From: Megaleporinus macrocephalus | Lineage: Eukaryota > Chordata > Actinopteri > Characiformes > Anostomidae | Assembly (NCBI GenBank): GCA_021613375.1 | Contig: CM038702.1 | Coordinates: 22,114,349-22,178,348, forward strand | Reading direction: 5' to 3' | Length of the DNA stretch: 64,000 nt | Shown here: in pieces, positions 10,381 through 22,790 of the stretch | Layout: every line of letters begins with the position of its first letter | Numbering within the stretch: the stretch's first letter is position 1 | Notes under the pieces: generated by a model | What the model was told of the DNA's origin: nothing | Databases searched by the model: none | Seen by the model: only the letters and a program-made list of their open reading frames with translations | Position numbers and translations under genes: made by a program

Positions 10381-13185
10381 ACTGAAAAATAAATTAAAAT
10401 TAGAATCAAATATTTAATCAAAGAAGCTAAAATAAGAAATTTCATGAGTAAAACAATAAGAAGTAAATGATAAAAGCATTAGAAAAACAGGCAAACAATA
10501 TAAGAGTTAATTAAGAAAAAAATAATAATTTAAAATAAAAGGATAAGTGGACAAGCTAAAAATACACAGCAATGAAATAAAATAATTAGAACAATAGAAT
10601 ACAAACACAATTATGTAATGGAAGATGAAAAAATCTAATAAATCAAATAACATCAAGATTATGAAGAAAGTAAATGATGAAAATAAAAAGGTAAAACCGA
10701 GATAGGATAGATAAAAGGACAGAATAAATAAAATACAAAAGGCCAAAAATAGATCAGGAAAAAAAAATACAAAGGCTAAAGGTAAAACAGAAAAAAATAA
10801 TAAAAGGACAAAATAAATAAAATAAACATGACAACCAAAGCTTTGAGTGCCAAAGCTTTCCAGACCCTCTAACAAAGGGTTTGAACATATTGAGACAGGC
10901 TGATGTAGCTTTTTGAATATTGCCCAAGGACACATATTGGTGTAACACAGTGTCATTGAGGGATTTGAAGCCCAGTTTGCTACACTGATGTATTTGCTTT
11001 TTATGCATGCTAGCTTGTTTGTGAAGCTCAGAAAAAACATGTTGTATATTACAGACATGTCATCAAATATAATTTCTGCCAAATCACCCATCTCCACAGC
11101 CTCTACTCCAGGATTATCTTGGGAAACCACTGTGATGTTAGTCGTAATAGAGGACAATATAGAAAAATGTATGGCACATAACAGAATAATCAATGGACAT
11201 TCAGTGTAATGTAAGTCAGACACACAAATATTTGACAGGGGACACACACGGCATATAGAAGAACGACCTTTCTTTCTCTGAGGAGTTCTTAAGCTCTTCA
11301 TTGTCTCAGTTGGACACACACATCTACATACGCTCAGAGCTCAATAACTGCCCTGATCGATACCTGTCTGGTCTTTTCTGACTCTCTCATTCTCTCTCCA
11401 CCTTTCTCATTCTCTCTCGCTCACTATAATGTCCTCAGGATGTGATAGGGACAGACTGGCTGTAATGGGAGCAGGTCAACACCAGGCCTGACGTGAGTGT
11501 GACGTAGGCTGGAGACATCAGTGCTATGGTAATGGATGACTGTGGCAAGGTTCCAGAGCCCAAAAAAGAGAGTGTCAGAAAGAGGAATAAATAGGTTCAC
11601 AAATAGGTTCACACTGTCATCAGCACACAGTTATTTAGGGGACCTGTGACAGCACCACATGACCGTCACACATTTACACGAAAACACACAAAAGTGGGGT
11701 AAAAGTGCACAAATGCAAGCGCAGAGTAAAATGATGCTGAAAGCTTTCCTTTGACTGATGCATCACACAAACTACGACACTGATATAAACACTAAAAAAC
11801 ATGAGTTTGCATATTTTGCCGCACTTAATGCATCATGCATCAACAACAGCAGCCCGAGATGATTCTTCCCTCACCTCCTCTGGAGCTATTTCTTCTCCAC
11901 TGACGATTGGACATTAAAATGTGCATTTTTAAGAACCGGCAGGCTCCAAACGGGAAAGCAAGACTATTTTTTTTTTTTTGCTGTATTTGATCCCATTGCA
12001 AAATTATGTAATCTCTCAAAACCCGTGCCCAGAGCTGCGCTCTCTGTCATGAGCAAATAAAACCTTAAATAAATCCTTTGACTTCAAACAGAAACTTATA
12101 TAGCAGGGTGGTGAGTTTTAATAGGGGCTACAGCAAGAGAGGGAGTCTCTATTACTTCAGCCCATGTCCTCCTGGAGATTATCTTGTTTCATTCCATTTC
12201 CTCGGGAGCCAAAAGGCCAAAGAAACGTCCAGCAGCCGCTCAGAGACACAGACCATTTGTACTGCTTTCAGTGACTTACGATTCCTGTGACCTTGGCCAC
12301 ATAACTGATGTTTGGGGGGATAGCAGGGTCTCAGAGCAGCACGCCAGGCAGTGCGCTCCTCAATCAAATTCAATCTGTTCTTTTATCAGGGGAAAGCTAC
12401 TCAGATGTGGCCCATTTTTTACTGGTCCCCTGAACAAAGTGTAAAATCCAAAGGAAAAAGTCAAACATACCATAAAGGGAAAAGAAAAACTGTAAAGTAA
12501 AGGCACGTGCATGGACAGACTAATCATATACCAATCGTATGCTTTTACTGCTTTCCATTTCTAACACCTGACTGAAGCCTGATCACACTCCCACAGTTAG
12601 TGACCCATATAGGACCTCCAAAGTCTCAGCAAAATGCTTAGAATGCTGTTTTTTCTTTTAAGTCCCACCCACTGATGGTGGGAATCCATTACTGGTTGTT
12701 TTGGATCCCATATGATGGTGGTGGTTAATCTAATGTGCCAGAAATCCTGTTCATCTCCTGAACTCCTAATCAAAGGCACAGCTTGCTTGGCTATATTTAT
12801 CGAAACACTATGGAGAAAAAGAAAAGCTTGGACTTCAGTGCCTTTGCTTTTTATACTTACTATTCAGCGTGATACTGTATGGATTGAGAGACTACCTGCT
12901 TTAAAATTCAATTAAATATGTGATTTTATCCAATACACGTATTGTCATTTTACAGGAGACTGCATTTTGTCATGGTTTGTTACACCATGTCAGAAAAGTA
13001 GTCCATCCATAATGTTCATTATAGAAAATATGATGAAAAGACATGGTAACACTTCATAATAACAGGCCATTTTAAACTGCAACACCATCAATATCTAATA
13101 ATTTGTTAATACTAGTTAATGTATTAATGTAAGTTCTATAATTTAATGGATTAACTATTAATGTTGGGACATGCAAATAATTAAA
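10381..13185. other. AT-rich then unique sequence; no gene
   Basis: 10381-10830 is strikingly A-rich on the plus strand. 10830-11300 is of ordinary complexity and carries a 270-codon minus-strand open frame that begins with GTG and matches nothing I recognise. 11640-12430 is balanced unique sequence. 13040-13185 contains palindromic TTAATACTAGTTAATG-type sequence that resembles an unnamed teleost repeat. Confidence 0.45.
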
Positions 13186-13304
13186 ACAACACTGTTTTCC
13201 AAAAAACTGGGATGCTGTGCACAGTGTAATAAAAACAGGATGCAAAGATGTGCAAATCATTTAAACCCTTACAATGCCAAAGCTTTTTTGGAAATGGGGT
13301 TGTA
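13186..13304. mobile_element. Short MITE-like element with ~25 bp inverted ends
   Basis: The left end (ACAACACTGTTTTCCAAAAA) and the reverse complement of the right end (ACAACCCCATTTCCAAAAAA) match well, giving a ~119 bp element bounded by terminal inverted repeats. The interior (ATAAAAACAGGATGCAAAGA, TGCAAATCATTT) matches a very common teleost non-autonomous element as I remember it. It has no coding capacity. The superfamily is uncertain. Confidence 0.7.
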
Positions 13305-13434
13305 TAAAATATATTTTTAAAGTCAGATAACAATTATTATGTTTAAAGGTATATATGGGGTTAAAAATAGATTTACATGCTTTAATTCTTCCAATACATA
13401 CTGTACATCTGTAATCGGCCTGTAATCAACCCTA

Positions 13435-13770
13435 ATGCTCTCAGCCTCCCAATGAGCACCCTGTTCTGATTGGTCAATAGCCAGATCACCATGCTGCTAC
13501 AGTGTGATGGTGTATTTCCTGGTAGGCAGGCGATGAGGATTGTGTTTTGAGATAAAGTCACCTTGTAACAGGAAAAAGGGCTGAACTCACAATGAAGCCT
13601 TTTGAGCAGGTGAGAAAAATACTTTCTGTGGGAGTGAGATTCTCTTTCTGGTGTGTACTTTAGGCTTCATATCTTTGTAGATCATTTACAGGCACAAAGA
13701 GCTCCATAACATGTTAAAGGAAAAGGGGCAGACCGGACAAGACTCTGTTAAAATGCAGTTGTTTTGCAAC
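13435..13770 (+). repeat. Dispersed repeat family A, copy 1 (internally deleted)
   Basis: This segment is homologous to 49125-49625 in three blocks. The first has ACCCTGTTCTGATTGGTCAA against ACCCTGTTCTCAGTGGTCAA. The second has GGATTGTGTTTTGAGATAAA and GTCACCTTGTAACA against GGATTGTGTTATGGGATGAT and GTCACCTTGTAACA. The third has GTTAAAGGAAAAGGGGCAGA against ACTAAAGGAAAGGGGAAAAC. About 190 bp present between blocks one and two in the other copy are missing here. It is an interspersed element of unknown class with no coding capacity. Confidence 0.7.
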
Positions 13771-16700
13771 AATGTGAACATTTCACAATTAACTCAATGT
13801 ATTATATATTTCTATTATTCATGAGTTATGAGTATTGAGTAACAAGATCATTATTAACAAGCACTGAAATCTGAAATCTGGCAACCCTGCTGGCAGCCTG
13901 TAAGTTCCTTGGATCTCCAACCAAAAATGAAAGCCAATTAAAGAAGGGAGCTCATATATGAGTCTGTATACGGAATAATTTATAGTAATTACAGAGAAAA
14001 AAACAACTTAATTCCCAAAGCCAGACTAAAAACACTCCCACAAACACGACTGTCTGCTTTCATTTGTTGCTGAAACCCCAAAGAACACAAAGGTCTATGA
14101 GCGGTCCATGACCTTTACGAGAGTGCCTGCTTCCATTTAGGTTGGACCAGCCTCCTCCCTTGCTGTGCTGAATCCCAATGTGGGCTGAGACATCCCCCCA
14201 TCCCAGGACGAGGGCGAGAGGCAGTGAAGCATTCGAAGGGGATTTTTCTGAATGACGGTCTAAAGCAGGCTGGGTGAGCTCTCTGTAATTAACTCTCTGA
14301 TGCCTCCTCTATTCTCTCTAGTCTTTCTCTCTCACACACACGCCCACACTTCACCCTGAAGCAGTACCTCAAACAGACCCTCACACCGCCCCACTGATCA
14401 GTCAAGGGATGATTGATTAATGTGAGAGCTGGTCAGACCTCAGCGAGCAGATCATGCTAAGATCACAGGAGCTGAGGCAGCATAATAAATTATTCACTTT
14501 GTGGTTAAAGCAAAGCTCTACTAACTCACTCTAATCAACCTGAAAATAATCTGCGATGGTCATTCATGCTTCGTGACACCGCCTGATTTGATTCGCTCAT
14601 ACTTGTAAAGACTGTTTAATGTAATTGGTTAACCATGTTAGCTTCCCCAGGATATTATTCCTTGAAATGCTTCATTATTTAATTCATGTTTCATTTATTA
14701 TTCTCGCAGCGGATTAAAACTCTCCCAAAAGTGCCATACCAATCAAGTCATACCATAATTGTGTCTGTACATAGATATGATTTGTATTTGTTGGTGATTT
14801 AGTGTTGTGTGCATGGTCTTGTTTTGGGGAAAGAAAGACATTTTCGCCTTTTCTAGACATTAAAACAAACAGTAAAAAGAATGCAAATTTAAATTTTAGC
14901 TTTACTATTTAAGAATAGAATATAACCTGAATATTAGTTACATTATGAATACTGGACCTATGATCACCTAACAGCACTCATTATTCAAAATTAAATTCAA
15001 ATTTGGATTTTTCACACAATCCCAGTCACATATGACCAACAGTTAAAGTTTAAAAAAAAACAAAACTAAAGAAATATATTCACCACATGGTTTGAATGAT
15101 ACTTTTTTAGATGTGTGCTCAGAGAACATGAGAACCAAAGTAAACGTGTAATTTGTAATATATACATTATTGGACAAGTTAAGAAATAAGTTCATAAATA
15201 AGTTAATAGATAATTTTGTAAAATGAATGTTAGAGCAAAACAAGAGTAACTTCTTTGGCTAAAAAACCTAAGCAGAAAATATTTTTTTTATCTTTTTTCA
15301 AAACAACAACACAATTCAGTGGTTAACGTGTAAACTAAGACATTCAGGTTGGTTTGATGTGTATTGGTGTGTTGGTCATGGGAACCAAATGTCATTTAGA
15401 GGCATTTTATGCCCTCACGGAAAGTTATTATACCAAACGTGATTACAAATATGCAGCTCTATTGCTGGGACATTGATTTCTGGTAGAAAAAAAATATTTT
15501 TAAAACACGTGCAGGAACATGTGATAATGTGGGTGATTGATGATCAGGAGCTTGGTGATGCGGCTCAAAGGACTGTTAGGTTTGCCTTAACCAACATGAT
15601 TATTGTGACAAAACTAACATTAAACACATCAAAACTGATACAAAACGAAAACAAAACAATATACAACATAAACAAACAACCCTGTACATTTTACACCGTT
15701 GGGCAATGAGCTTTGGTGGATTATCAGTGACCACCTATTACTATCTACAGTAAACATTCAGTTCCTCAGTAGCAACGTTTGACGAAGTGCTGGCATAAAG
15801 CTAGTCTCCCCTGTAGTCACTCTACCAGTGTCTCTAACACTGTGCTCGCCTGCCGTTTATCTGTTAAAGCCCTCCCTGGACTAGACCAATTAGTACTACC
15901 AGCAGGTGCACAGCAAAAGTGACTAAATCCTTCTATACAATATTTACATTTTCTAATATTTACAAAGACATGCATGCATTTCTAGATGTTTGTTCTACTG
16001 TGTGAATTGTCTATATAATGTCTGTACTGTCTATAGTTAAGGGGTTTTGGAAGGCTGGTGATGTGTCCAGGGCTCTGACATCATCACAGATTATTTCTTT
16101 CAGATTTACCACTATTTTATATATTTGTGTATATAGTGTGATTCTCCGGTTCCTATCAACACCACTGTGAAGAGTGCACCTCACATCAAATACATTTCTT
16201 TTTACACCTTAATAAATAATAGTTTAGTTTCCTTTTCCTTGTTGGTCTATAACTGTATCTACATGGCTGAAGTAAATTTGAAAGACTGAGGTGACAGAAA
16301 GCTAAATGAGGATGAAGAGCTGAGGGCTGTGTGTCTGGATGCAATTCAAATTGGCCAGCATTAGACATATAAACGTCTGCTTTTTGGCATGACTTGCCCA
16401 AATCTGGCACCCTGTGGAAACCTGTCGAGCCAGAGCAGGTGTGAACCAGTCACAGTACTACGAAAGAGATTATTTCTTATTTGAAGGCCTTGGTAAAAAA
16501 AATCACAGGGCCACATGCGAGTGGATGAAGGAGCGTGAGGACGGGGGAGATTTTTTTTTATTATTTCTGCAATATGAGCAATAAAAATGAAAAATGATGT
16601 GCTGTGACTGAAACACGAAACTGCTCGAATCACGCAATGTTGTCTCGGACTGCTCTCAGCCATTATTCATTTGTCAGCGAGAAAGACATGGAAAGTTCTG

Positions 16701-18830
16701 GAATATGTATGACACGTTTCAAAACTAATCCCCTGCCGTACTCTCTGGTCAGAAGCTAAATAAAGCCAGTGGAGGAGAATGAGAGTGAGAGAAAGACAGC
16801 AGGAGCGAGAGAGGCACGAGATGAAAATGGCCAGTGTTTAAAGATGTATGTGTGACATTCAGGGGAAAAGCCTCCTTGGGGCTACAGCTAAATCACAATA
16901 AATCAGCACCGACGCGTCTGAAACGGGCCACTTGATTTCACAAATACAGTCTACATGACTCTGCCCCACGAGCTCCAATCCCAAGAAAAGCCGTATCAAG
17001 TGTAGATCATTCCTCAAAACGAGGAAATACTTGCCCTGTTGTGCAATAACAAATATTACCCCGAGCAATTACGAGGCCTGAATGTGGTGCCCGAGCTGAG
17101 AAATGGACCCCAGATGTCGGAGTAGAATGGCCCGCTTTGATGTGGCCTGTAATAAAGTGCTGTTTGAATTTTTTAACATGGTTTTTGTAGCCACCCTTTG
17201 CGCTGGCTCCGGAAAGCTCCGTGTCATTATCCTAGCAGGGACTCTATTTACAGCCCTGCGTTCTGCTGGGTTCATTCACATCTCAATACGCACGACGTCA
17301 CAGGACTATTTATATTCTTAGGCGCGTGGAGGGGGGGAGGATGGCATGACTGCATGGAGGACAGGAAATATAATTTGACAGCCTGATTATGAGCATGGGG
17401 AGAGGATAAAAAAGAAGGGGAGGAACAAACAAAGAGCAAAGACCTTGTGAATTTCGCAGCCAGAAGGCTGGTTGTCATTTAAGACACACAGTATATCATT
17501 TGTTAATTGTTATCTTGATCGCAGCTTTTGTAATATGCAAATAAGCTCTCTAACCAATCACAATGCTTTTTGCTCAGAGCATTTAACAAATCAATGTATT
17601 CACATAATCCAAAAAATTATTACTTCTACTCGTCATATTACTACTGAACTATTAACTTAACTGTTATGGGCAAAATAAAGCATATATCTATAACTGTGTC
17701 CAATTTATCAATGCATTCGTCCTAAACTTTCATGTACTATTACAGTGTAAATCACTGATTTAAATTAGTTTTTCCAATGTAAATGTAAACTTCTCAATAT
17801 TAAACACAATGTTTTTTTATAATCGTAATACAACTAATTCATAAAACATACATTTTGCTATTTCATTACCGCACTGCTCTTTTCTTTTTACCTTATGCCA
17901 CGCAGCATTTTGTTCTTTTGGTTCTAACAATATACAAAGTATGCATTATAGTAAGGAGATTTAACAGTTAGAAGTAATCCCAACAAATTTTTTTGTCATT
18001 TTAGATGTAAATAGTCCTACAATGTTAATACTAACAGTCCTACAATCCACCCAAAGTCATAAGAAGACTCAACAATGGGTCTCTAAGGATGTGTAGCTGT
18101 CAAGCAGTCATTACAGAGAAAAGCAAATGAACGACAATTGCACTAGCACACTGTACCTGTACTTCTCTAATTACAAAAATACCATTAGAACTTAAAACAT
18201 TTGGTTTCTAATGGCAGTCGCCTTAGGGGGGACCTTGGTTTTCTGTAGGACAATTTCATATCCTATAAAGAAACCATTTAATGCATCTAAAATCATTTGA
18301 TATGAAAGAGTGGCAGTTGACTTTTGCACTTTAGTTCTACTTTGCGATGTTTTACTCCATATAGAGCTCCAATTAATCCACTAAACAATATGAACACAGT
18401 TAATCCTCTTAATAGTTATGATGTAGATATAGTGTGAGAGTGTTTTGTGAGAATGACCTGACTTTAAAAGCCACTCTGAGAGTGCGGAAGCTCGAAGGAA
18501 AGCTTAAAGGCTCTCTGTGCTACACAGACGTCACTACAGCTCGCACAGTAAAGAAAGACACTAAGTTGAAGCAGGATGCTGTTTCCTGCATTATGTGTAA
18601 TGTGCAGTCAACAGATGTTTTTCAGTTTTATGTGACGTTTAATAGCTTTGATTCAGATGGCAGTAATGTTATAGAACGGGCTTTCAATATGTTTCAACTG
18701 CATGCGAGCGCCGAAAGAAAGGAGCTGGCAAGCGGCGCGTCATCTCGCAAAGGCAGCACGCTGGTCTGGAAGCACATAAAACACAATCCAATCAGCTCTG
18801 CTTCTGTGTCAACATCTCACACATACACAC
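13771..18830. other. Long unique region; candidate regulatory DNA, no exon
   Basis: Five kilobases with almost no recognisable transposon. Stretches at about 14090-14640 and 16330-17320 are more balanced in base composition than their surroundings. Near 17293-17315 a CRE-like CGACGTCA sits beside a MEF2-like CTATTTATAT. The remainder is AT-rich and unique. From 18434 a plus-strand open frame of 211 codons begins at GTG and ends in purine-rich low complexity. It has no recognisable domain and is not called. Confidence 0.45.
17293..17315. promoter_or_regulatory. Possible CRE-like and MEF2-like site pair
   Basis: CGACGTCA at 17293-17300 differs by one base from the cAMP response element TGACGTCA. 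CTATTTATAT at 17306-17315 fits the MEF2 consensus YTAWWWWTAR. Such short motifs arise by chance, so the only support is their closeness and the unique sequence around them. Confidence 0.2.
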
Positions 18831-19060
18831 AGAGAGGGAGAGAGGGTAGAGTGGAGACAGAGCTGGTGAGAGAAATGAAGAGAGAGATGAGGATGGGAGA
18901 GAAAAAGAGGGAAAGAGGTAGAGGGGAGGAGAGAGAGAGAATAAGAGTGAAGAAAAAAGTGGCAAAAACAGCAGAGAAGGAGAAACGAAGGAAGTTCATT
19001 GAGAAAGGTGAACTAAGTGCAAATGAAAGAGAGAGAAGGCGCACTGAGGGAAATACATAT
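18831..19060 (+). repeat. Purine-rich (GA) low-complexity tract
   Basis: About 230 bp, mostly G and A on the plus strand with short GAGA runs. It lengthens an otherwise meaningless open frame into an Arg/Glu/Lys-rich tail. Confidence 0.8.
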
Positions 19061-19294
19061 GCAAGGTGAAGATGACACCTGTCAAGCTTGCGAAACACAG
19101 CAAATTCTTAATCGTTATCTGGGAATTGGCTTTTTAAATAGAGATCACAAATCCGCAGACTGAAATGTCAGAATGGAAATCTGTTACCTGTATAGGTAGG
19201 GCTGTCATCCTCATGAAAGTTTAGCAGATGGTGAATGGTTTTCTTATTGCCATTATGATTTAATGGTCTTGTTCACTGTTTGAAACCCTTAAAA

Positions 19295-19797
19295 TATACT
19301 GTAAAATTTGTAAAAAAAAATAAATAAATAAAAATACTTAATGTGGTAACAAGCAATTGAACTATCCATTGTCTTCTGCTTTATCCTGCCAATCAGGGTC
19401 ATAGTGGGGCTGGAGCCAATCCCAGCATCATCAAGCGAAGTCCGGGTACACCATGTACAGGTCACCAGCATGGCAAACACACACTCACACCTACTGGCAA
19501 TTTAGAGTGGCCAATCAACCTAACATGCATGTCTGTGGAAACCCACTCAAGGAAACCCACTCAAGCACTGGAAGAACATGCAAACTCCACACAGAGCCGG
19601 AATTCAACCCAGAGCATCTTACTGTGAGGCAACAGTGCTAACCACTACACCACCGTGCCGCCAGTTTTACTTAACTCAAGAACGACTTTGACTGAAAACA
19701 ACATTCATTGAGTAAAACTAGGTCAATTGCTTGTTACCACATGAAGTGATGAAATCATTTTCTGAGGTTGGACCAACAGAGAACTTTTTACAGTGTA
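19295..19797. mobile_element. TIR fold-back element interrupted by a SINE
   Basis: The ends are inverted: TATACTGTAAAA at 19295-19306 and TTTTACAGTGTA at 19786-19797, 11 of 12 bases matching after reverse complementing. Inside, the 20-mer ATGTGGTAACAAGCAATTGA at 19341-19360 has a perfect reverse complement at 19723-19742. With the SINE at 19366-19662 removed, the host element is about 205 bp and largely palindromic. I recall CACTGTAAAAA-ended elements of this kind from teleosts, but assign no superfamily. The SINE lies near the palindrome centre, so it is the younger insertion. Confidence 0.78.
19366..19662 (-). mobile_element. tRNA-derived SINE nested in a TIR element (copy 2)
   Basis: Same family as 1683-1988 and also on the minus strand. 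The head at 19640-19662 reads GGCGGCACGGTGGTGTAGTG after reverse complementing and preserves the A box well. The B-box region is decayed. Part of the body is rearranged: AAACCCACTCAAG occurs twice around 19540-19565 and the usual GGACTGTGGGAGG block is lost. No clear target-site duplication was found, perhaps because the palindromic host obscures it. Confidence 0.85.
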
Positions 19798-19982
19798 CAA
19801 GTGGGTTAATCGGCTGAGTAGCATCCTTACTTGCTAGCTATGTTTGCTGAGTAGTTCAAGCTGGTGGTACAGTCTAATCAATACTGTGTGCACACGGCAC
19901 ACACACAAATGTCTACACACACTGAGAAAAAACTAGAGGACAATATACACAGACGAACTATCGTTTCTGCTATCATCTAGTC

Positions 19983-20085
19983 TACAGAGGAACTACAGTC
20001 TGTAATTACAGAACTATAAGTGCTCCTATGTGGTAAGTGGAGTTGATAAAATTAACAATGAGTGTAGAAACAATGAGGTGTAGAT
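19983..20085 (+). mobile_element. Right-terminal fragment of the fold-back family of 3551-4060
   Basis: The block ACTACAGTCTGTAATTACAG, then AGAACTATAAGTG and GGTAAGTGGAGTTGATAAAA corresponds to ACTACAGTCTGTAAATGCAG, AGAACTACAAAGTG and GATAAGTGGAGCTC at 4014-4056. Only about 100 bp of one arm is present, so this is a truncated relic. The 19798-19982 segment before it was not recognised. Confidence 0.6.
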
Positions 20086-20124
20086 AATAAAGTAGTCGGT
20101 TTATGTATTTAACAATTGTGTAAG

Positions 20125-20473
20125 ATCCATCCATCTATCTATCCATGCATGCATTATCTTTCACTTTATCCTTCTAGTCTGGGTCACGGGGGGCTGGAGC
20201 CAATCCCAATGTCATCAGGCAAAGGCCGAGTACACCATGGACAGGTTGCCAGTCCATCACATGGCCAAAATGCACTCACACCTACAGGCAATTTAGAGTG
20301 ACCGATCAACCTAGCATGCAAGTGTTTGGACTGTGGGAGGAAACTGGGGTATCTGGAAGAAACCCACTCAAGCATGGGGAGAACATGCACACTCCACACA
20401 GAATGGTCAGGTATCGAACCTAGATCAAGTTGCTGTGAGGTGACAGTACTAACCACTACACCACCATGCCACC
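20125..20473 (-). mobile_element. tRNA-derived SINE, near full length (copy 3)
   Basis: The 3' end on this strand is a (GGAT)/(AGAT) run at 20125-20150. The body is complete, including complements of TTTGGACTGTGGGAGGAAAC and GAGAACATGCACACTCCACA. The head at about 20440-20473 reads GGTGGCATGGTGGTGTAGTG after reverse complementing. The B box is changed to AGGTTCGATACC. No convincing target-site duplication was seen. Confidence 0.87.
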
Positions 20474-22255
20474 CTTATAGGGAAGGTAAAATAGGACCAA
20501 CAAGATGAATGAATAAAATCAAAGGAATCATGAATCATGCATTCAGAAGCCCAAAGACCTAAATGGAAGACAGGACATTGCTGAGAAACATAATTTCCTC
20601 ATAGACACCGGGAGTTGGAAATGATTTGGTGGCTCTTAATAGTAATAATAATAATAATTATTATTAGTATTATCATTTTTATTATAATTAATTGACTCGA
20701 CAATAAACTATTTCATATTAACCCACTATAAATGACTTTGTCATCTCAACACCTGAATTATGCAACATTCAAATGCAAAAACTGCTTGCTTAACTCTACG
20801 GGATGAAGACAGAGGGCAATAGGGGTCATGTCAAATTGATTCCTGACTGTTTTTGGTACACAAACCATACCTCATGGAATGGAAACCTCTCTTTGCCAAC
20901 TCAAACCACATCCAGGTCTTTATTAAAGTCAAGGTCAAGGAGATGTGGTTTAGAACACAGTGTGGTTTACTGTGAGCTCTAAAAATCAACAAAACAACAA
21001 ACAGCTAAACAAAGCGAGCAGTCATTTCAGGCAACACGGGTGTTGTGTGAATTTGAATTTCTATTTGTGTGCACATCACACGGGCATACAGATATTACAG
21101 ATTACCATCACTTTTACTTTTAAATAACTATTGAATTTTTACACAGAACCTATGTGCTCATAAAAAGAAACAGCAGAAATCACAAACACAATCTAGCATC
21201 TATGTGCCTACATGCCATGTGTGAGATTCTGCTGAGAATGCCAAACATATCTACTGAACTGTGGTATATTGAACATAGTTCTTTTTTTTTTTAAACCACC
21301 CTTTTAAAGGATTGCTGCATACAGTTGACTTATGTGTTTGCCATGTACTGGAAGGTGTACTGCAATTGCAACATGCAGCAATACAGTCGCAGCGCAACTA
21401 CCTCAATTCAACCTCTTGTCAATGTACCCCACACTTTCTTCTCCATCCCTACTTTCTTAAGCAACTTCTGATAACACTGTCGTCACTCGTGTTGTTGGCA
21501 GCCATGTGCACAAGGTCCACGCTTAAAAAATACCACAATGTTTACACAAAAACCTAAAATACTGCGCCCTTATCGCTGATATCATTCAAGACCTTTAACA
21601 CAAAGAGAAGAAAAAGCACAGTGCAATATTTCACTCAAACATTTAAGTTATAAATAAAGCGCCTGCTTTCCCAAACAGCGCTGAGTCTGTACCGAGCCTC
21701 GTCGTCTCCGATGTGCTTTGTGTGTGAGAAACAGGACTGGAGGCAGGCCTGTGTGTCATGATGTCTTCTCTGCTTTCTTTCTTCAGCTCCTTCCCTCACA
21801 ATCTTTTCATTCTGTTCCCTACACCCTGGGGACTGGAACAAACATGCTTATGTGGCTCGGCTTGCCTGCCGTGTTTACTTCAAGGACACGTTTCCTCTCC
21901 ACTTTCTCGGATTTGGCTGAGAAGGACGAGTCCCGCATGAGTGCTGTTTATCAGGTGGAGATGGACAGAGTGGGTAAACGAAAGGCAAAAACCTGTCAGA
22001 CTAGCCCAACGAAGGCCAGTGGCCTTATCTCCTCCTACTCTCAGCAACACCACACAGCCTACTAAAAGAGATATTCCACCAACAGAAGGATTTTCATGTC
22101 CCACCATACATTCTCAGAACATCTAACAAAACTAGCTAAAGAAATATAGTTAGTGGTGAACACATTTATTTATTTGTTTATTTTATTTAAGGACAATGAT
22201 CTCAATTGTGTTTCTGCAGTTCAGTGAAAAAAGCTGTTAGCTTGGAGGAGTTGAA
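20474..22255. other. Unique non-coding sequence
   Basis: AT-rich, with a (TAA)n/(TTA)n palindromic microsatellite at about 20641-20671 and a T-run at 21282-21292. The 21660-22070 part is more balanced and contains overlapping short open frames without recognisable domains. Confidence 0.5.
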
Positions 22256-22790
22256 GGTCAAATAGGAAAACCAGCTACAAGTTGAAAACCCAGACATTCC
22301 AACAGTTGACAAGCACCATCTATATAATCACCATGACTTGCTGGCACTAAATAAATGGTACTGCAACACCCACTCTTCCGGGTATTATTGAGGAGTTTCC
22401 ACGCTGTGCTGTAGTTAAAGCCTCTACTCTTCTGGAAAAGCCTTACACTAGGTAGTAAAACACTGCTGTGAGGATTAGATTGCATTAAGCCACAAGTGAG
22501 GCTGAATGCAAAGTGAGGTCACGTATTGATGTGCAAAGACCAGTTAAGGAACAGCTGGATGGAGCTCCAGCCCTCCAGAGAATAGAGCTCCACTGCTTCA
22601 CAGTCTGGGGCTTTATACTCCATCCAGGGTTTTCACATGCTGCCAGTGCTTCAACTGTTCTCTGTCCCCAAGGGACTTGATCCACACTTGATCCAGCACA
22701 TAAAGAGCCTGGTAAGGACTGTGATGAGGCATGACTGGAGTTAAAAACCACACTCTAACTAGTGCCCGACGCTGGGCATGGTGACCAGTG
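22256..22790 (-). pseudogene. Tc1-family transposase relic, internally deleted
   Basis: Antisense remnant of a Tc1/mariner DNA transposon. On the minus strand, 22751 to about 22540 gives a segment ending VKQWSSILW, matching the Tc1 motif W-x-x-V-L-W-S-D-E, but the residues after it are RAG and not SDE, so the first catalytic Asp is lost. It then jumps directly to DLTLHSASLVA and, frame-shifted beyond a stop, to FSRRVEALTTAQ. These correspond to the family's C-terminal DLTxALVAEW and SLPRRVEAVIAA motifs. The central catalytic region with the DPKH-type motif is missing, as are recognisable inverted ends. The nucleotide match across 22380-22530 to the teleost Tc1 3' coding end is also strong from memory. 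It is non-functional and only a fossil. Confidence 0.7.

Noticed and set aside
10507..11319. 270-codon minus-strand frame
   Set aside because: It opens with GTG, and its second half is Phe/Leu-rich translation of an A-rich tract. No recognisable protein motif.
18434..19069. 211-codon plus-strand frame with basic, charged C-terminus
   Set aside because: It starts at GTG. The charged tail is simply a purine-rich repeat, and the first 120 codons match no known domain.
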